Assembly: GCF_947494025.1 (NCBI RefSeq)
Contig: NZ_CANLTQ010000002.1
Coordinates: 62,001 to 126,000, forward strand
Origin: an uncultured Jannaschia sp.
Lineage (GTDB): Bacteria; Pseudomonadota; Alphaproteobacteria; Rhodobacterales; Rhodobacteraceae
DNA length: 64,000 bases
Direction of reading: 5' to 3'
The position numbers and the translations under genes were made by a program. The notes below the pieces were generated by a model. It was given only the letters and a program-made list of their open reading frames with translations, was not told the DNA's origin and searched no databases. Positions 1-9,191 of this stretch are shown in pieces (the first letter of the stretch is position 1; every line of letters starts with the position of its first letter).

Positions 1-605
1 AAGAACGCGATGATGAACTCGTCGAGCGAGATCGTGAAGCTGATGAGGAGCGCCGCCACGATGCCGGGCATGACGAGGGGCAGGGTGATGAGCCGGAACG
101 TCGAGGCACGGCTCTCGCCCAGGTCGATCGACGCCTCCTCCATCGCCGGGTCGAGCGCCTGGAAGCTCGCGTTCAGGATGGCCACGGCAAACGGCGTGCA
201 GATCAGGACATGCGCCGCCGTCACCGTCCAGAGCGTCAGCGGCCATTCCAGGAACTGCACGATGACGACGAGGAGGGAGGTCGCCACGATGATTTCGGGA
301 AGCACCAGCGGGAGCATGACGAGCCCCATCGCCGCCGCCTTGCCGGGAAAGCGGTAGCGCACGTTCGCCCGTGCCGCCGCGAGCCCGAGCAGCACCGCGA
401 GGACCGACGCGGCGGCGGCCACCATCAGCGAGTTGAGGAGCGCCGCATGCAGCTCCCGACTCTGTGTCATCTCCGCGAACCAGCGTGTGGTGAACCCGTT
501 GAGCGGAAAGGCGATCGCCGTGCCGTCGTTGAAGGCGAAGACCGGCAAAAGCAGGATCGGCGCGTAGAGGAAGGCGAGGAACAGGAGGACGTAGCCGCGC
601 AGCAT
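1..605 (-). CDS. ABC transporter permease, PotC/YdcV type (partial, C-terminus beyond window)
   Basis: This is an inner-membrane permease subunit of a polyamine/putrescine-type ABC importer. The reading frame opens with an ATG whose first bases overlap the TGA of the upstream permease (ATGA), so the two are translationally coupled. The visible 201 or so residues hold several hydrophobic segments. Near the window edge they hold the conserved EAA-type loop (EEASIDLGESRASTFRLITLPLVMPG, seen as EEASIDLGES then the TLPLVMPG turn) that contacts the ATPase. The frame runs off the window start, so the C-terminal membrane segments are missing. Substrate specificity (spermidine, putrescine or another amine) cannot be read from the permease alone. 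Confidence 0.9.
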   Translation of the reverse strand, partial: MLRGYVLLFLAFLYAPILLLPVFAFNDGTAIAFPLNGFTTRWFAEMTQSRELHAALLNSLMVAAAASVLAVLLGLAAARANVRYRFPGKAAAMGLVMLPLVLPEIIVATSLLVVIVQFLEWPLTLWTVTAAHVLICTPFAVAILNASFQALDPAMEEASIDLGESRASTFRLITLPLVMPGIVAALLISFTISLDEFIIAF

Positions 606-1459
606 CACCTCCGCCCCCCGGCCAGGCGACGGGCAAGCCAGACGATGGCAAGCGAGATGATCGTGACGAGCACCATCGCGACAACGGCGAGCGTGGCGCC
701 CATGGGCGCGTTGTTCAGGCCGAGGAACTGCGTCTGGATCATGTTGGCGATCATCAGGCCGCCGGGCCCGCCGACCTGCGCCGGCGTGACGTAGTCGCCG
801 ACCGTGGGAATGAACACGATGAGCAGCGCGGCCACCACGCCCGGCATGGCGAGCGGCAGCGTGACGCGGAAGAACGTCGTCACCGCGCTCTCGCCCAGAT
901 CCCGGGCGGCTTCGAGCAGCGCGCGGTCGATCTTCTCCAGCGCCACGAAGATCGGCAGGATCGCGAAGGGCGCGAAGGCGTGACTGAGCGTGATCACGAC
1001 GGCGTTCGCGTTGTAGAGAAGCGCGGTCAGCGGCTCGTCGACGAGGCCGAGCCCCATGAGCCCCGAATTCATCACGCCGTTGTAGCCGAGGATCACCTTC
1101 CACAGGAAGATGCGCAAAAGGTAGCTCGTCCAGAACGGAATGGTGACGAGGAACAGCCAGAGCGACTTGCGGTCGGCCCGCACGCGGAAACTGATGTAGT
1201 AGGCGACCGGAAAGGCCAGCACGACGGTGATGATCGTCACCGCGCCGCTGATCCACAGGCTGCGCGCCATGATCGTGCGGTAGATCGGATCGCTCAGCAC
1301 CTCGCGGTAATTCGCCAGCGTCGGCGTCCGGTCGATGGTGAGGTAGTCCTGCGTCCAGAAGCTGAACAGAAAGATCGCCAGAAGCGGCCCCGCCAGAAGC
1401 GCGACCGCGTATCCGAGCGGCGGTGCGACGAGCGTCAGCCCGCGACGTGGGTCCTGCAT
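605..1459 (-). CDS. ABC transporter permease, PotB type
   Basis: This is the first of two paired inner-membrane permeases of a polyamine-type ABC importer, 284 residues. Hydrophobic segments are spread along the protein, beginning at about residues 10-30 and 70-95. The EAA loop lies in the C-terminal half (LLEAARDLGES followed by a TLPLAMPG turn), as expected for PotB relatives. I chose the ATG that begins MQDPRRG because AAGGAG lies upstream. A GTG one codon earlier is equally possible, and the frame extends 41 codons further without family similarity. The gene overlaps the next permease by ATGA. The ATPase and the binding protein must lie outside the window. Confidence 0.88.
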   Translation of the reverse strand: MQDPRRGLTLVAPPLGYAVALLAGPLLAIFLFSFWTQDYLTIDRTPTLANYREVLSDPIYRTIMARSLWISGAVTIITVVLAFPVAYYISFRVRADRKSLWLFLVTIPFWTSYLLRIFLWKVILGYNGVMNSGLMGLGLVDEPLTALLYNANAVVITLSHAFAPFAILPIFVALEKIDRALLEAARDLGESAVTTFFRVTLPLAMPGVVAALLIVFIPTVGDYVTPAQVGGPGGLMIANMIQTQFLGLNNAPMGATLAVVAMVLVTIISLAIVWLARRLAGGRR

Positions 1460-1725
1460 CACGATGGGCGGTGCTCCTTCGGGCTCTCGCTGCGGAAAAT
1501 GCCCAAGGAACGACGCGCGGGCAAGGACGTTGGACAGATCAGGCTGTCGCAGGCGGTACCCTTTTTTGTAATCATGCCGCAACGTTAACCCGTTAAAATA
1601 TTCCTAACGGATCGTTGAAACCTCTTCACATCGTCGGAGTTGATGCAGTACATTCGCCATAGCGTTAGAAAACGTGAAGGCGTTTGGACAGACGACCTGA
1701 TTGAACTCAAATCATAGGATACGAA

Positions 1726-2286
1726 ATGAAAATTCACGCTCTCCTTTCTGCTGCCGCAGTCGCCGCTCTGACGACGACCGCCGCGTCCGCCGCTTCAATC
1801 GACGTGTTCGCCGGTGGCGACTTCGGCGCCCGCGGCACGATGAACCTCGCCGGTCTCATCGACGATGACATCGACCCGTCCACGGGCACCGTCCAGTTCG
1901 ACTTCGACGTGCTGGAAGATGTCACGATCGACAACTTCTCGGTCACCGGCAACGGCTTCTCGGGCGGCGCCGATCTCAACAACATCCGCTTCGGGTTCAA
2001 CTCGGGCGACGGCATGACGTTCGAGGACGTCAACGTCCGCGGCAACGTCGCCAACGCCACCGGTTTCCTCGACGACCGTTCCTTCTCGGCGGGCTCGATG
2101 TTCTCGTTCTTCTTCAACGAGATCGTCCCGGGCGAGAGCGCGGGTTCGGCCTTCGTGAACCTGACCTTCACCACGAATGAGGCGCCGACCCCGGCTCCGG
2201 TTCCGGTTCCGGCCGCTGGCCTGATGCTGCTTTCGGCCCTGGGTGCCGGTGGCATGCTTGCTCGTGCGAAGAAGAAGTCCGCCTAA
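1726..2286 (+). CDS. Secreted protein with VPLPA-CTERM-type sorting signal
   Basis: This 186-residue exported protein has no recognised catalytic domain. Residues 1-23 form a typical Sec signal peptide. The middle is acidic and rich in Asp, Gly and Asn, with alternating hydrophobic residues that suggest a beta-sandwich. The C-terminus has the tripartite sorting tail: a Pro-rich linker and VPVPAAG near residues 159-165, a hydrophobic stretch, and a final basic cluster AKKKSA. In the VPLPA-CTERM family (a PEP-CTERM variant found in Rhodobacterales) such tails are processed by an exosortase, and the proteins go to the surface or extracellular matrix. The gene is monocistronic, has a GGAT ribosome site, and is followed at once by a strong terminator. 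Confidence 0.82.
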   Translation: MKIHALLSAAAVAALTTTAASAASIDVFAGGDFGARGTMNLAGLIDDDIDPSTGTVQFDFDVLEDVTIDNFSVTGNGFSGGADLNNIRFGFNSGDGMTFEDVNVRGNVANATGFLDDRSFSAGSMFSFFFNEIVPGESAGSAFVNLTFTTNEAPTPAPVPVPAAGLMLLSALGAGGMLARAKKKSA

Positions 2287-2310
2287 TCGATTAGATCGGA
2301 TTGACGACAG

Positions 2311-2335
2311 GGCCGGCCTTCGGGTCGGCCTTTTT
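2311..2335 (+). terminator. Rho-independent terminator with TTCG tetraloop
   Basis: An 8-bp GC-rich stem (GGCCGGCC pairing with GGTCGGCC, one G-T pair) is closed by a TTCG loop and followed by TTTTT. It lies 25 bases after the stop of the CTERM-sorted protein gene. Confidence 0.9.
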
Positions 2336-2340
2336 CGTTT

Positions 2341-3627
2341 GTTGAGCCGTTTAACCCGCGCGCGGCCGGTGCGTCGCGATCAACGAGTTGAGGCCAGGAA
2401 AGACCTGTCGTCATACGCGTCGAGGGTGGCACGAATCGTGTCGGCCGCAGACAATCGCCGTCAACTGCCCCGTATCCGTTCCGCGTACGGAATAACTTGG
2501 GCACTATAGCCAAACCGGCCGAAGGCTCCATCTCAGCGGGGCTTTCGTGAAGTCTATCCTGCGGGACGTCCATTGACGGACGATGCCACGGTCTGACGGC
2601 GGCAAGCATTTCCGTTGCCGAGGTTAAAGCGGTCTGCCCCCATCCCGACTCATCGGAATTCCCGCGGGGTCGTTCGTCCGGTTCGCTTTCGGCAAGAGGT
2701 GGAACACGGGCACGTCCCACGCGATGGATCGTCGCGAGCGGATCCCCGGCCGCATCGCCGCAGGTCATAAGCGCGGGTGGTCGGGGTCGGCGCAAGTCCG
2801 ACGATCCGGTCGGTGTCCGATCGCCGTGACCGGGGGGCGGTCGCCCCGAAGCGGCGGGGTCGCGCACCGGGACCCGCGGGCAAGCCCGCACCGCACATGG
2901 CGTTCCTGGCCGGGATCGTCCCTGCGGCGCCGGACACCGCCCTGAAGGAGCTGGACCCTGCTGGAGCCGGTCGGGGCGCCGGAGGCGGGGCGTGCCGGCG
3001 CGGCGCTCCCCGATCCACCGGGCACTAGGCACCGGGGCTTCATGCAAGGAAAGGCCTGGCCGCACGGGAGCGTCCGCGGGCCGGTATCAGGCCGGTCCGG
3101 CATGACCGGACCATGCGGAGCCAGCCTTTCAGGCGCGACAGGGCCCGTCGGCCGGTCTTCCTCCCCTCCTGGCAGATCGCCCGCGCGGCCGGAGCGCTGC
3201 CGGCGAACGGCTGTCCGGCACGACGCCGTTCGGGCGCGGGAAGCCGCGGACCGTCATCGTCGGGCTCAACCGCGACGCTGGGATCGCGCCCCGGGCTCAC
3301 CCGCGACGCGATGGACCGGGCTGCGCTCGGCATCCACGTCGAGACCCGGCTCGCCCCAGCCCGGTCGCCCGCCACCGTCGCGATCCCCGTCTCCATGCCC
3401 CCGCCGACATCGGCGGCCTGTTCGATCCCGGGGAGGGCCGGAACGTCTTCAGCGCCGCAGGATACGCACTCGACTGACCGCAGACCGGTTCAGGCATCAG
3501 ATACCCGCTGCTGTCACCGTGACAGCGAGAACCATCGCCTCGGCGCCTTCGTCGGATTATCGGGACAGATCGAAAGCGACACCGCTACGGCGGCGTGTCC
3601 GGATACGGCGATTCGCCGGCGAACCCG
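2341..3627. other. Gene-poor stretch, no recognisable gene
   Basis: About 1.3 kb of GC-rich sequence between the terminator of the secreted-protein gene and the convergent 3' end of mgtE. Open frames exist on both strands, but their translations are low-complexity, rich in Arg, Pro and Gly, and lack family motifs, ribosome sites or hydrophobic segments. I see no insertion-sequence ends, no tRNA and no tandem repeat. Near 2479-2492 there is a small inverted repeat TTCCG-CGTA-CGGAA. It may be a decayed gene or a long noncoding interval. Confidence 0.5.
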
Positions 3628-5043
3628 CTAGAGCAGCCAGAGCGCGGCGAGGCCGAGAAAGGCGAAGAAGCCGACCACGTCGGTCACGGTGGTCACGAAG
3701 GCGCCCGAAGCGAGCGCCGGGTCGACGCCGACGCGCTCCAGGATGACCGGGATGCCGACGCCCGCGAGCCCGGCGATGACGAGGTTGATGACCATCGCCA
3801 CCGCGATCACCGCGCCCAGCATCGGCGATCCGAACCAGACGAGCCCCACGACAGCCATGATGATCGCGAAGGCCGCGCCGTTGATCGCGCCCGCGGACAC
3901 TTCCCGCCGGATCACGCGCCAGAGATTCGCGCCTGTCAGGTCGCGCGTGGCAAGCGCGCGCACCGCGACCGTCAACGATTGCGTCCCGGCATTGCCGCCC
4001 ATCGAGGCGACGATCGGCATCAGCACGGCCAATGCGACGATCTCGGTGATGACGCCCTCGAACTGCGAGATGACAAGCGAGGCGAGGATCGCCGTGACGA
4101 GGTTGACGGCGAGCCAGGGAAAACGGCGTCGGACGACGCCGAGGGTCCGGTTCGACAGCGATTCCTCCGCGTCGACGCCGGCCAGACGCAGGATGTCCTC
4201 CTCCGCCTCCTCGTCGAGGATGCGGATCGCGTCGTCGATGGTGATGATGCCGAGAAGACGGTCGTCCGCATCGACCACCGGCGCGGAAATTAGGTGGTAC
4301 TGGTTGAAGGCATAGGCCACGTCCTTCTCCGGCTCGTTCGCCTCGAAGGTGCGAAAGCTCTCCTCCTCGATATCGGCCAGCGGCGTGTCCCGCGATGCGC
4401 CCAGCAGCTTGCCGAGCGTCACGTAGCCGACGGGACGCATCCGGGGATCGGTGAGAATTACGTGGTAGAACTGCGCCGGCAGCTCATCGGCGCCGCGCAG
4501 GTGGTCGATGGCCTGACCGACGTTCCAGAAGGACGGCGCGATCACCACCTCCCGCTGCATCAGACGGCCCGCGGAATATTCCGGATAGGTCAGCGCCTGC
4601 TGCACCGCGACGCGGTCGATATCCGTCAGCGAGGCAAGAATGGCGTCGGCGTGGCTCTCGTCCTCGAGGTTCTCGATCAGGTCGACGACGTCGTCGGTCT
4701 CGAGTTCGCGGACGGCGTCGGCCATGTCCTCGCTGGAAAGCTCGCGCAGGATCTCTTCGCGCACGCCCTCGTCGAGTTCGGACAGGATTTCACCGTCGAT
4801 GCCGCCCGACCACAGGCGCAGCAGGGCCCGTCGCGGCCCCTCGTCGAGCTGTTCGAGGAGGTCGGCGATGTCGGCGCCGTGGAGCGGCTCGAGCAACGCG
4901 TCGATTGACGGTCCGTCCTCCGCCTCGATCGCCTCCTGCACCAGACGCAGGCGCGGCTGATCGAGGGCGGCCTCCTCGTCCGCCTCCTCGGGGCGTGTCA
5001 GGAGGTCGGTCTCTGCGTCAGTTCGCGGCTCCGGCTCGGTCAT
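3628..5043 (-). CDS. mgtE: Magnesium transporter MgtE
   Basis: An inner-membrane Mg2+ channel/transporter of 471 residues, close to the usual length. The N-terminal acidic superhelical domain (about residues 35-140, with repeated ADLLEQL/LRELSSEDMAD helices) is followed by two CBS domains (about 145-270) that sense cytosolic Mg2+. A five-helix membrane domain occupies 290-471. The conserved MGGNAGTQ motif and the late helix containing ALASGAFVTTVTD are present. The Asp in that last motif is the ion-selectivity residue in the family. The gene is convergent with the silent region on one side and divergent from guanine deaminase on the other. Confidence 0.96.
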   Translation of the reverse strand: MTEPEPRTDAETDLLTRPEEADEEAALDQPRLRLVQEAIEAEDGPSIDALLEPLHGADIADLLEQLDEGPRRALLRLWSGGIDGEILSELDEGVREEILRELSSEDMADAVRELETDDVVDLIENLEDESHADAILASLTDIDRVAVQQALTYPEYSAGRLMQREVVIAPSFWNVGQAIDHLRGADELPAQFYHVILTDPRMRPVGYVTLGKLLGASRDTPLADIEEESFRTFEANEPEKDVAYAFNQYHLISAPVVDADDRLLGIITIDDAIRILDEEAEEDILRLAGVDAEESLSNRTLGVVRRRFPWLAVNLVTAILASLVISQFEGVITEIVALAVLMPIVASMGGNAGTQSLTVAVRALATRDLTGANLWRVIRREVSAGAINGAAFAIIMAVVGLVWFGSPMLGAVIAVAMVINLVIAGLAGVGIPVILERVGVDPALASGAFVTTVTDVVGFFAFLGLAALWLL

Positions 5044-5135
5044 GGCATGTCCTCGATCGGCGGGTGTCGCGCCGTCGATAGCGCGGGCGGGCCGCGAGGG
5101 GTAGCGACCATTTTCGGTGCGGAGTAGGGGGGGCC

Positions 5136-6422
5136 ATGACCACGCTGATCCTCGGCCAGACGCTCGCCTTCGATGCCGATCCCTTTGCCGTTCCGCCGAC
5201 AGAGGCCGCGCGTCACGAGCGGCGCGGCGCGATCGCGATCGACGGCGGTCGCATCGCGGCGGCGGGGCCCGTGGACGCGCTTCTGGCCGCCTATCCGCAG
5301 GCGGACCGGATCGATCACAACGAGGCGCTGATCCTGCCCGGCTTCGTGGACGCGCATGTGCATTATCCGCAGACGGCGATCATCGCCTCCTGGGGCAAGC
5401 GCCTGATCGACTGGCTCGAGACCTATACTTTCCCCGAGGAGGCGCGATTCGGCGACGCGGAGTACGCGGCCGAGATCGCGAACTGCTACCTCGACCTCGC
5501 GCTCGCGCACGGGACGACGTCGATGTGCAGCTTCTGCACGATCCACCCCGAAAGCGTCGATGCCTTCTTCACCGCAGCCGCTTCGCGGAACATGGCGATC
5601 TGGGCCGGCAAGACCTGCATGGACCGCAATGCGCCCGAGAACCTGCGCGACACGCCGGACTCGGCCTACGACGCCAGCCGCGCGCTGCTCGAACGATGGC
5701 ACGGGCGGGGCCGCGCCGCCTATGTCATTACGCCGCGCTTCTCGCCGACCTCGTCGCCAGCGCAGCTCGAGGCCCTCGGCGCGCTTTGGGCGGAGCACCC
5801 CGATTGCCTGATGCAGACGCATCTGAGCGAGCAGACCGACGAGATCGCCTGGGTCCGGAGCCTCTTTCCGGAGGCGCGCGACTATCTCGATACCTACGAG
5901 AAGCACGGACTGCTCGGCGCGCGCGGGCTTTACGGCCATGCCATCCACCTGACGGAGCGGGAACGGGACCGGCTGGCCGAGGTCGGGGCGGCGGCGATCC
6001 ACTGCCCGACCTCCAACACCTTCATCGGGTCGGGCCTTTTCGACATGGGGCTGGCCGCGAGGATGCGGGTGGGCCTGGCCACCGATACGGGCGGCGGCTC
6101 GAACTTCTCCATGCTCCGGACGATGGCGGCGGCCTACGAGGTGGCGCAGCTCCGTGGAACGGCGCTGCATCCGGCGCAGCTCCTGTGGCTGGCGACCGAG
6201 GGCTCGGCGCGCGCGCTGCAGACCGAGGAGGTGGGCCGCCTCGCCATCGGCGGAGCGGCGGATCTCGTGGTGCTCGACCTCGCCTCGACGCCGGCCATCG
6301 CCCAGCGGGCCGGGCAGGCGGAGGATATCTGGGAATCCGTCTTCCCGACGATCATGATGGGTGACGACCGCGCAGTCGCGCAGACCTATGTTGCGGGGCA
6401 GGCGATGCTGCGCCGCCCGTAG
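5136..6422 (+). CDS. guaD: Guanine deaminase
   Basis: A cytosolic zinc amidohydrolase, 428 residues, that converts guanine to xanthine plus ammonia in purine salvage and catabolism. The metal-binding signature PGFVDAHVHYPQ places His74 and His76. QTHLSEQ gives His229, YGHAIHL gives the next His near 268, and GLATDTGGG gives the catalytic Asp317. CPTSN (290-294) is the guanine-deaminase variant of this motif, which separates it from other amidohydrolases. The ATG is preceded by a GGGGGG-rich ribosome site. It is transcribed divergently from mgtE. Confidence 0.95.
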   Translation: MTTLILGQTLAFDADPFAVPPTEAARHERRGAIAIDGGRIAAAGPVDALLAAYPQADRIDHNEALILPGFVDAHVHYPQTAIIASWGKRLIDWLETYTFPEEARFGDAEYAAEIANCYLDLALAHGTTSMCSFCTIHPESVDAFFTAAASRNMAIWAGKTCMDRNAPENLRDTPDSAYDASRALLERWHGRGRAAYVITPRFSPTSSPAQLEALGALWAEHPDCLMQTHLSEQTDEIAWVRSLFPEARDYLDTYEKHGLLGARGLYGHAIHLTERERDRLAEVGAAAIHCPTSNTFIGSGLFDMGLAARMRVGLATDTGGGSNFSMLRTMAAAYEVAQLRGTALHPAQLLWLATEGSARALQTEEVGRLAIGGAADLVVLDLASTPAIAQRAGQAEDIWESVFPTIMMGDDRAVAQTYVAGQAMLRRP

Positions 6423-6804
6423 CTTGGCCGTCGGCCTCGGCCGCGCAGGTTCCGCTCGCGGTGCCGGGTGCGGCGCCGCGCGCGCAGGTGATCGCCGCCT
6501 TCCGGTGTTCGCTGTAGTCGCAGTCGGCAAGGACCGGGCTCCGGCGGCCGCGAGAAGGGTTTCCATCGTCTCCTTCGGGTCCCTGGCTCCGAACGTGGTG
6601 CATTGGAACGCAATCGCGAAATGCTGACAGCATCCCGGCGAATCGACGCGCAAACGGTTGCGGGAGGGGGGCGTACGGTCGCAGACCCGCGTGCGGCGCC
6701 ACGACCCGTTCAGGCGGACGACCGCCGAGGGCGATAATGGAATTTCACGACTTAACGCTTTGGTAACCCTAATTATTGATGAACGAAACGGCGGAGGTCG
6801 AGAC
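6423..6804. other. Intergenic region upstream of the BLUF gene
   Basis: No convincing gene. The first 200 bases are GC-rich, and a minus-strand ATG behind AAGGAG (near 6569) opens a frame that simply runs antisense through guaD. The last 70 bases turn AT-rich (around 6735-6780, with TTAACG and TAATTATT), which suits a promoter for the BLUF gene, but I cannot assign clear -35/-10 boxes. Confidence 0.45.
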
Positions 6805-7338
6805 GTGTTCGGATACTGGATTTACATATCGGAGGCGGTCTCTCGGCTACGTTCCGTCGAGGACGGACTGATCTATCTTTCCGCCCGGGCGCGGAACAGG
6901 AAACTCGGCCTGACGGGCTACCTCCATCGTGTCGGCCTGCACTACGCGCAGTATATCGAGGGTCCCGTCGGCAATCTCGATAAGATCGAGGCGATGATAC
7001 GGTCCGACTGGCGCCACCGCGACATCCGAACGCTGGAGCGGGGCACGCGCCGGTTCCGCCTTTTCGACGGGTGGGACATGGCCTTCGCGGAGATCACTCC
7101 GTCCGCGATCGGTCACGCCGGCGAGGGCGGCCCGTTCCACGCCCCCTTGGTGCAGCTCGACGCGAAGGGCCTGATCGACATGATGGCGGACGCGATCGAC
7201 GAAGAGCGCGGGCACGACGAGATCGGCCCAAGGGTGACCGTGAACCGTCCGCTCGTGAACGCGGGGTCCGACAACGGCAGGGTGCCCGAGCTCTGCTCCA
7301 ACAACAAGTCGCAAGGCACGGACGGGCGGCCCGCTTGA
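6805..7338 (+). CDS. BLUF-domain blue-light sensor protein
   Basis: A 177-residue flavin-binding photoreceptor. With the GTG start preceded by GGAGG at 7 bases, the BLUF domain fills residues 3-97. The photocycle residues align with AppA numbering by a constant offset of 14: Tyr7 (AppA Tyr21), Asn31 (Asn45), Gln49 (Gln63), Trp90 (Trp104) and Met92 (Met106). Other BLUF hallmarks present are GLTGYL, QYIEGP and SDWRHR. The remaining 80 residues carry a helical acidic stretch and no recognised output domain, so it probably acts through a partner protein. It stands alone between guaD and purB, with purB convergent. Light-dependent control in a possible phototroph or its relative is inference. Confidence 0.9.
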   Translation: MFGYWIYISEAVSRLRSVEDGLIYLSARARNRKLGLTGYLHRVGLHYAQYIEGPVGNLDKIEAMIRSDWRHRDIRTLERGTRRFRLFDGWDMAFAEITPSAIGHAGEGGPFHAPLVQLDAKGLIDMMADAIDEERGHDEIGPRVTVNRPLVNAGSDNGRVPELCSNNKSQGTDGRPA

Positions 7339-7351
7339 GCGCGCCGGGGCG

Positions 7352-8665
7352 TCAGCCCTCGGCGTCGCCGAAGACGCGGACGAAGATCGTGTCGACGTGC
7401 CTGGTGTGGTAGCCCAGGTCGAACTTTTCCCGGATCTCCGTCTCCGACAGGGCGGCACGGACGTCCGCGTCCTCCAGCAGCTCGGTCTGGAAGTCGGCGC
7501 CCGCCTCCCAGACCTTCATCGCGTTGCGCTGCACGAGGGTATAGGCGTCCTCCCGGCTCACCCCGGCCTGCGTCAGCGCGAGGAGGACGCGCTGGCTCAT
7601 CACCAGGCCGCGGAAGCGGTTCATGTTGGCGAGCATGTTCTCGGGATAGACGACGAGCTTGTCGATCACCCCGGTGAGCCGTGCCAGCGCGAAGTCGAGC
7701 GTGACGGTCGCGTCCGGCCCGATCATCCGCTCCACGCTCGAATGGCTGATGTCCCGTTCGTGCCAGAGCGCGACGTTCTCGAGCGCGGGCGTCACCGCGG
7801 AGCGCACGAGGCGGGCGAGCCCGGTCAGGTTCTCCGTCAGGACCGGGTTGCGCTTGTGCGGCATCGCGGAGGAGCCCTTCTGGCCCTTCGAGAAGAACTC
7901 CTCCGCCTCCAGCACCTCGGTCCGCTGCATGTGCCGGATCTCGGTCGCGACGTTCTCGACGGAGGAGGCGACGACGCCGAGCGCGGCGAAAAAGGCCGCG
8001 TGGCGGTCGCGCGGGATGACCTGCGTGCTGATCGGCTCGGGATAGAGGCCCATCTTCTTGCAGACATGCGCCTCCACGGCCGGATCGATATTGGCGAAGG
8101 TGCCGACCGCGCCGGAGATCGCGCCCGTCGCGACCTCCGCCTGCGCCGTCTTCAGGCGTCGCAGGTTGCGGTCCATCTCGGCGTAGAAGCGCGCGAAGGT
8201 GAGGCCCATCGTCGTGGGCTCCGCGTGGATGCCGTGGCTGCGGCCGATGCGGATCGTGTCCTTGTGCTCGAACGCCCGGCGCTTCAGCGCGGCGAGCAGC
8301 GCCTCCATGTCCGCGATCAGAAGGTCGGTCGCGCGGACGAGTTGCACATTGAACGTCGTGTCGAGCACGTCCGAGGAGGTCATCCCCTGATGAACGAACC
8401 GCGCCGCGTCGGCGCCCACGATCTCCGACAGGTGCGTGAGGAAGGCGATCACGTCGTGCTTCGTCACCGCCTCGATCTCGTCGATCCGCGCCACGTCGAA
8501 TTCGGCGTCCCGCGCCGTCCAGACGGCCTCGGCGTTCTCCCGCGGGATCGTGCCCATCTCCGCCATGGCGTCGCAGGCATGCGCCTCGATCTCGAACCAG
8601 ATGCGGAACTTCGATTCGGGGGACCAGATCGCGACCATCTCGGGCCGGGAATAGCGGGGGATCAT
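7352..8665 (-). CDS. purB: Adenylosuccinate lyase
   Basis: A cytosolic fumarase/aspartase-superfamily lyase of 437 residues. It cleaves SAICAR and adenylosuccinate, each releasing fumarate, in purine synthesis. The signature loop SSAMPHKRNP (near residue 265) holds the mobile catalytic serine. The earlier TSSDVLDT and GRSHGIHAEPTT segments carry other active-site residues. I chose the ATG starting MIPRYSRPEM, the conserved family N-terminus. The frame extends upstream without similarity. It is convergent with the BLUF gene and divergent from the DUF6314-like gene. Confidence 0.97.
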   Translation of the reverse strand: MIPRYSRPEMVAIWSPESKFRIWFEIEAHACDAMAEMGTIPRENAEAVWTARDAEFDVARIDEIEAVTKHDVIAFLTHLSEIVGADAARFVHQGMTSSDVLDTTFNVQLVRATDLLIADMEALLAALKRRAFEHKDTIRIGRSHGIHAEPTTMGLTFARFYAEMDRNLRRLKTAQAEVATGAISGAVGTFANIDPAVEAHVCKKMGLYPEPISTQVIPRDRHAAFFAALGVVASSVENVATEIRHMQRTEVLEAEEFFSKGQKGSSAMPHKRNPVLTENLTGLARLVRSAVTPALENVALWHERDISHSSVERMIGPDATVTLDFALARLTGVIDKLVVYPENMLANMNRFRGLVMSQRVLLALTQAGVSREDAYTLVQRNAMKVWEAGADFQTELLEDADVRAALSETEIREKFDLGYHTRHVDTIFVRVFGDAEG

Positions 8666-8772
8666 GGCGGGCCTTTTCGTTGGGCGGACGCCGCGAGGGT
8701 TCAGGGCCGGACGGCTGGCGGCGGGGTCGCGCGCGTCATAGGATGCGCCAGCCGCCCCCGCAAGGAAGCCGC

Positions 8773-9189
8773 ATGATCCCTGCCTCACGTCTCGCCGCGC
8801 TGGCCGGAACCTGGAGGACGCGGCGCGTCCTGCGCCACGCCGACGGGACGTGGGCGCGGTTCGCGGGCGAAAGCGTCTGGTCCCCCGACGGCACGCTGCT
8901 GCACTGCGTCGAGGCGGGCACGCTCCGGCAGGGCGGCCAACGTTTCGCCGCCCGGCGCGAAACGCTCTGGCGGGCCACGCCGCACGGGATCGAGGTGCTG
9001 TTCGCCGACGGCCGGCCGTTCCACTGCATCACCGACGACGCGGCGGCGCGGCACGATTGCGCGCCCGACCTCTACCACCTGCGCTACGATTTCGGCGCCT
9101 GGCCCCGCTGGTCGGTGCGCTGGCGCGTGACGGGGCCGCGCAAGGACTACCGGGCCCTGACGCGCTACGACCGGCCCGCGCGCGCCTGA
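8773..9189 (+). CDS. DUF6314-like hypothetical protein
   Basis: A 138-residue cytosolic protein without signal peptide, rich in Trp and Arg. It resembles the DUF6314 family in its N-terminal LAGTWRTRRVL and its C-terminal end, where WRVTGPRKDYRALTRYDR matches the conserved G-P-x-K-x-Y pattern. The alternating hydrophobic pattern suggests a lipocalin-like beta barrel, but the function is unknown. The ATG is preceded by AAGGAAG. It is divergent from purB and convergent with the small cysteine-rich gene. Confidence 0.72.
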   Translation: MIPASRLAALAGTWRTRRVLRHADGTWARFAGESVWSPDGTLLHCVEAGTLRQGGQRFAARRETLWRATPHGIEVLFADGRPFHCITDDAAARHDCAPDLYHLRYDFGAWPRWSVRWRVTGPRKDYRALTRYDRPARA

Positions 9190-9191
9190 CC

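Noticed and set aside
2283-3065. A 260-codon minus-strand frame in the gene-poor stretch
   Set aside because: The composition is Arg/Pro/Gly-rich, there is no hydrophobic core, motif or ribosome site, and it overlaps the terminator of the neighbouring gene.
5040-6653. A 537-codon frame on the minus strand opposite guaD, with AAGGAG before one internal ATG
   Set aside because: The guaD product on the plus strand is complete with all catalytic residues. The antisense translation is low-complexity and rich in Arg and Pro, a usual effect of GC-rich codons.
6658-6804. An upstream extension of the BLUF protein by 49 codons
   Set aside because: The extension lacks similarity and crosses the AT-rich promoter-like region. 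The GTG behind GGAGG places the flavin tyrosine at the usual distance from the start.
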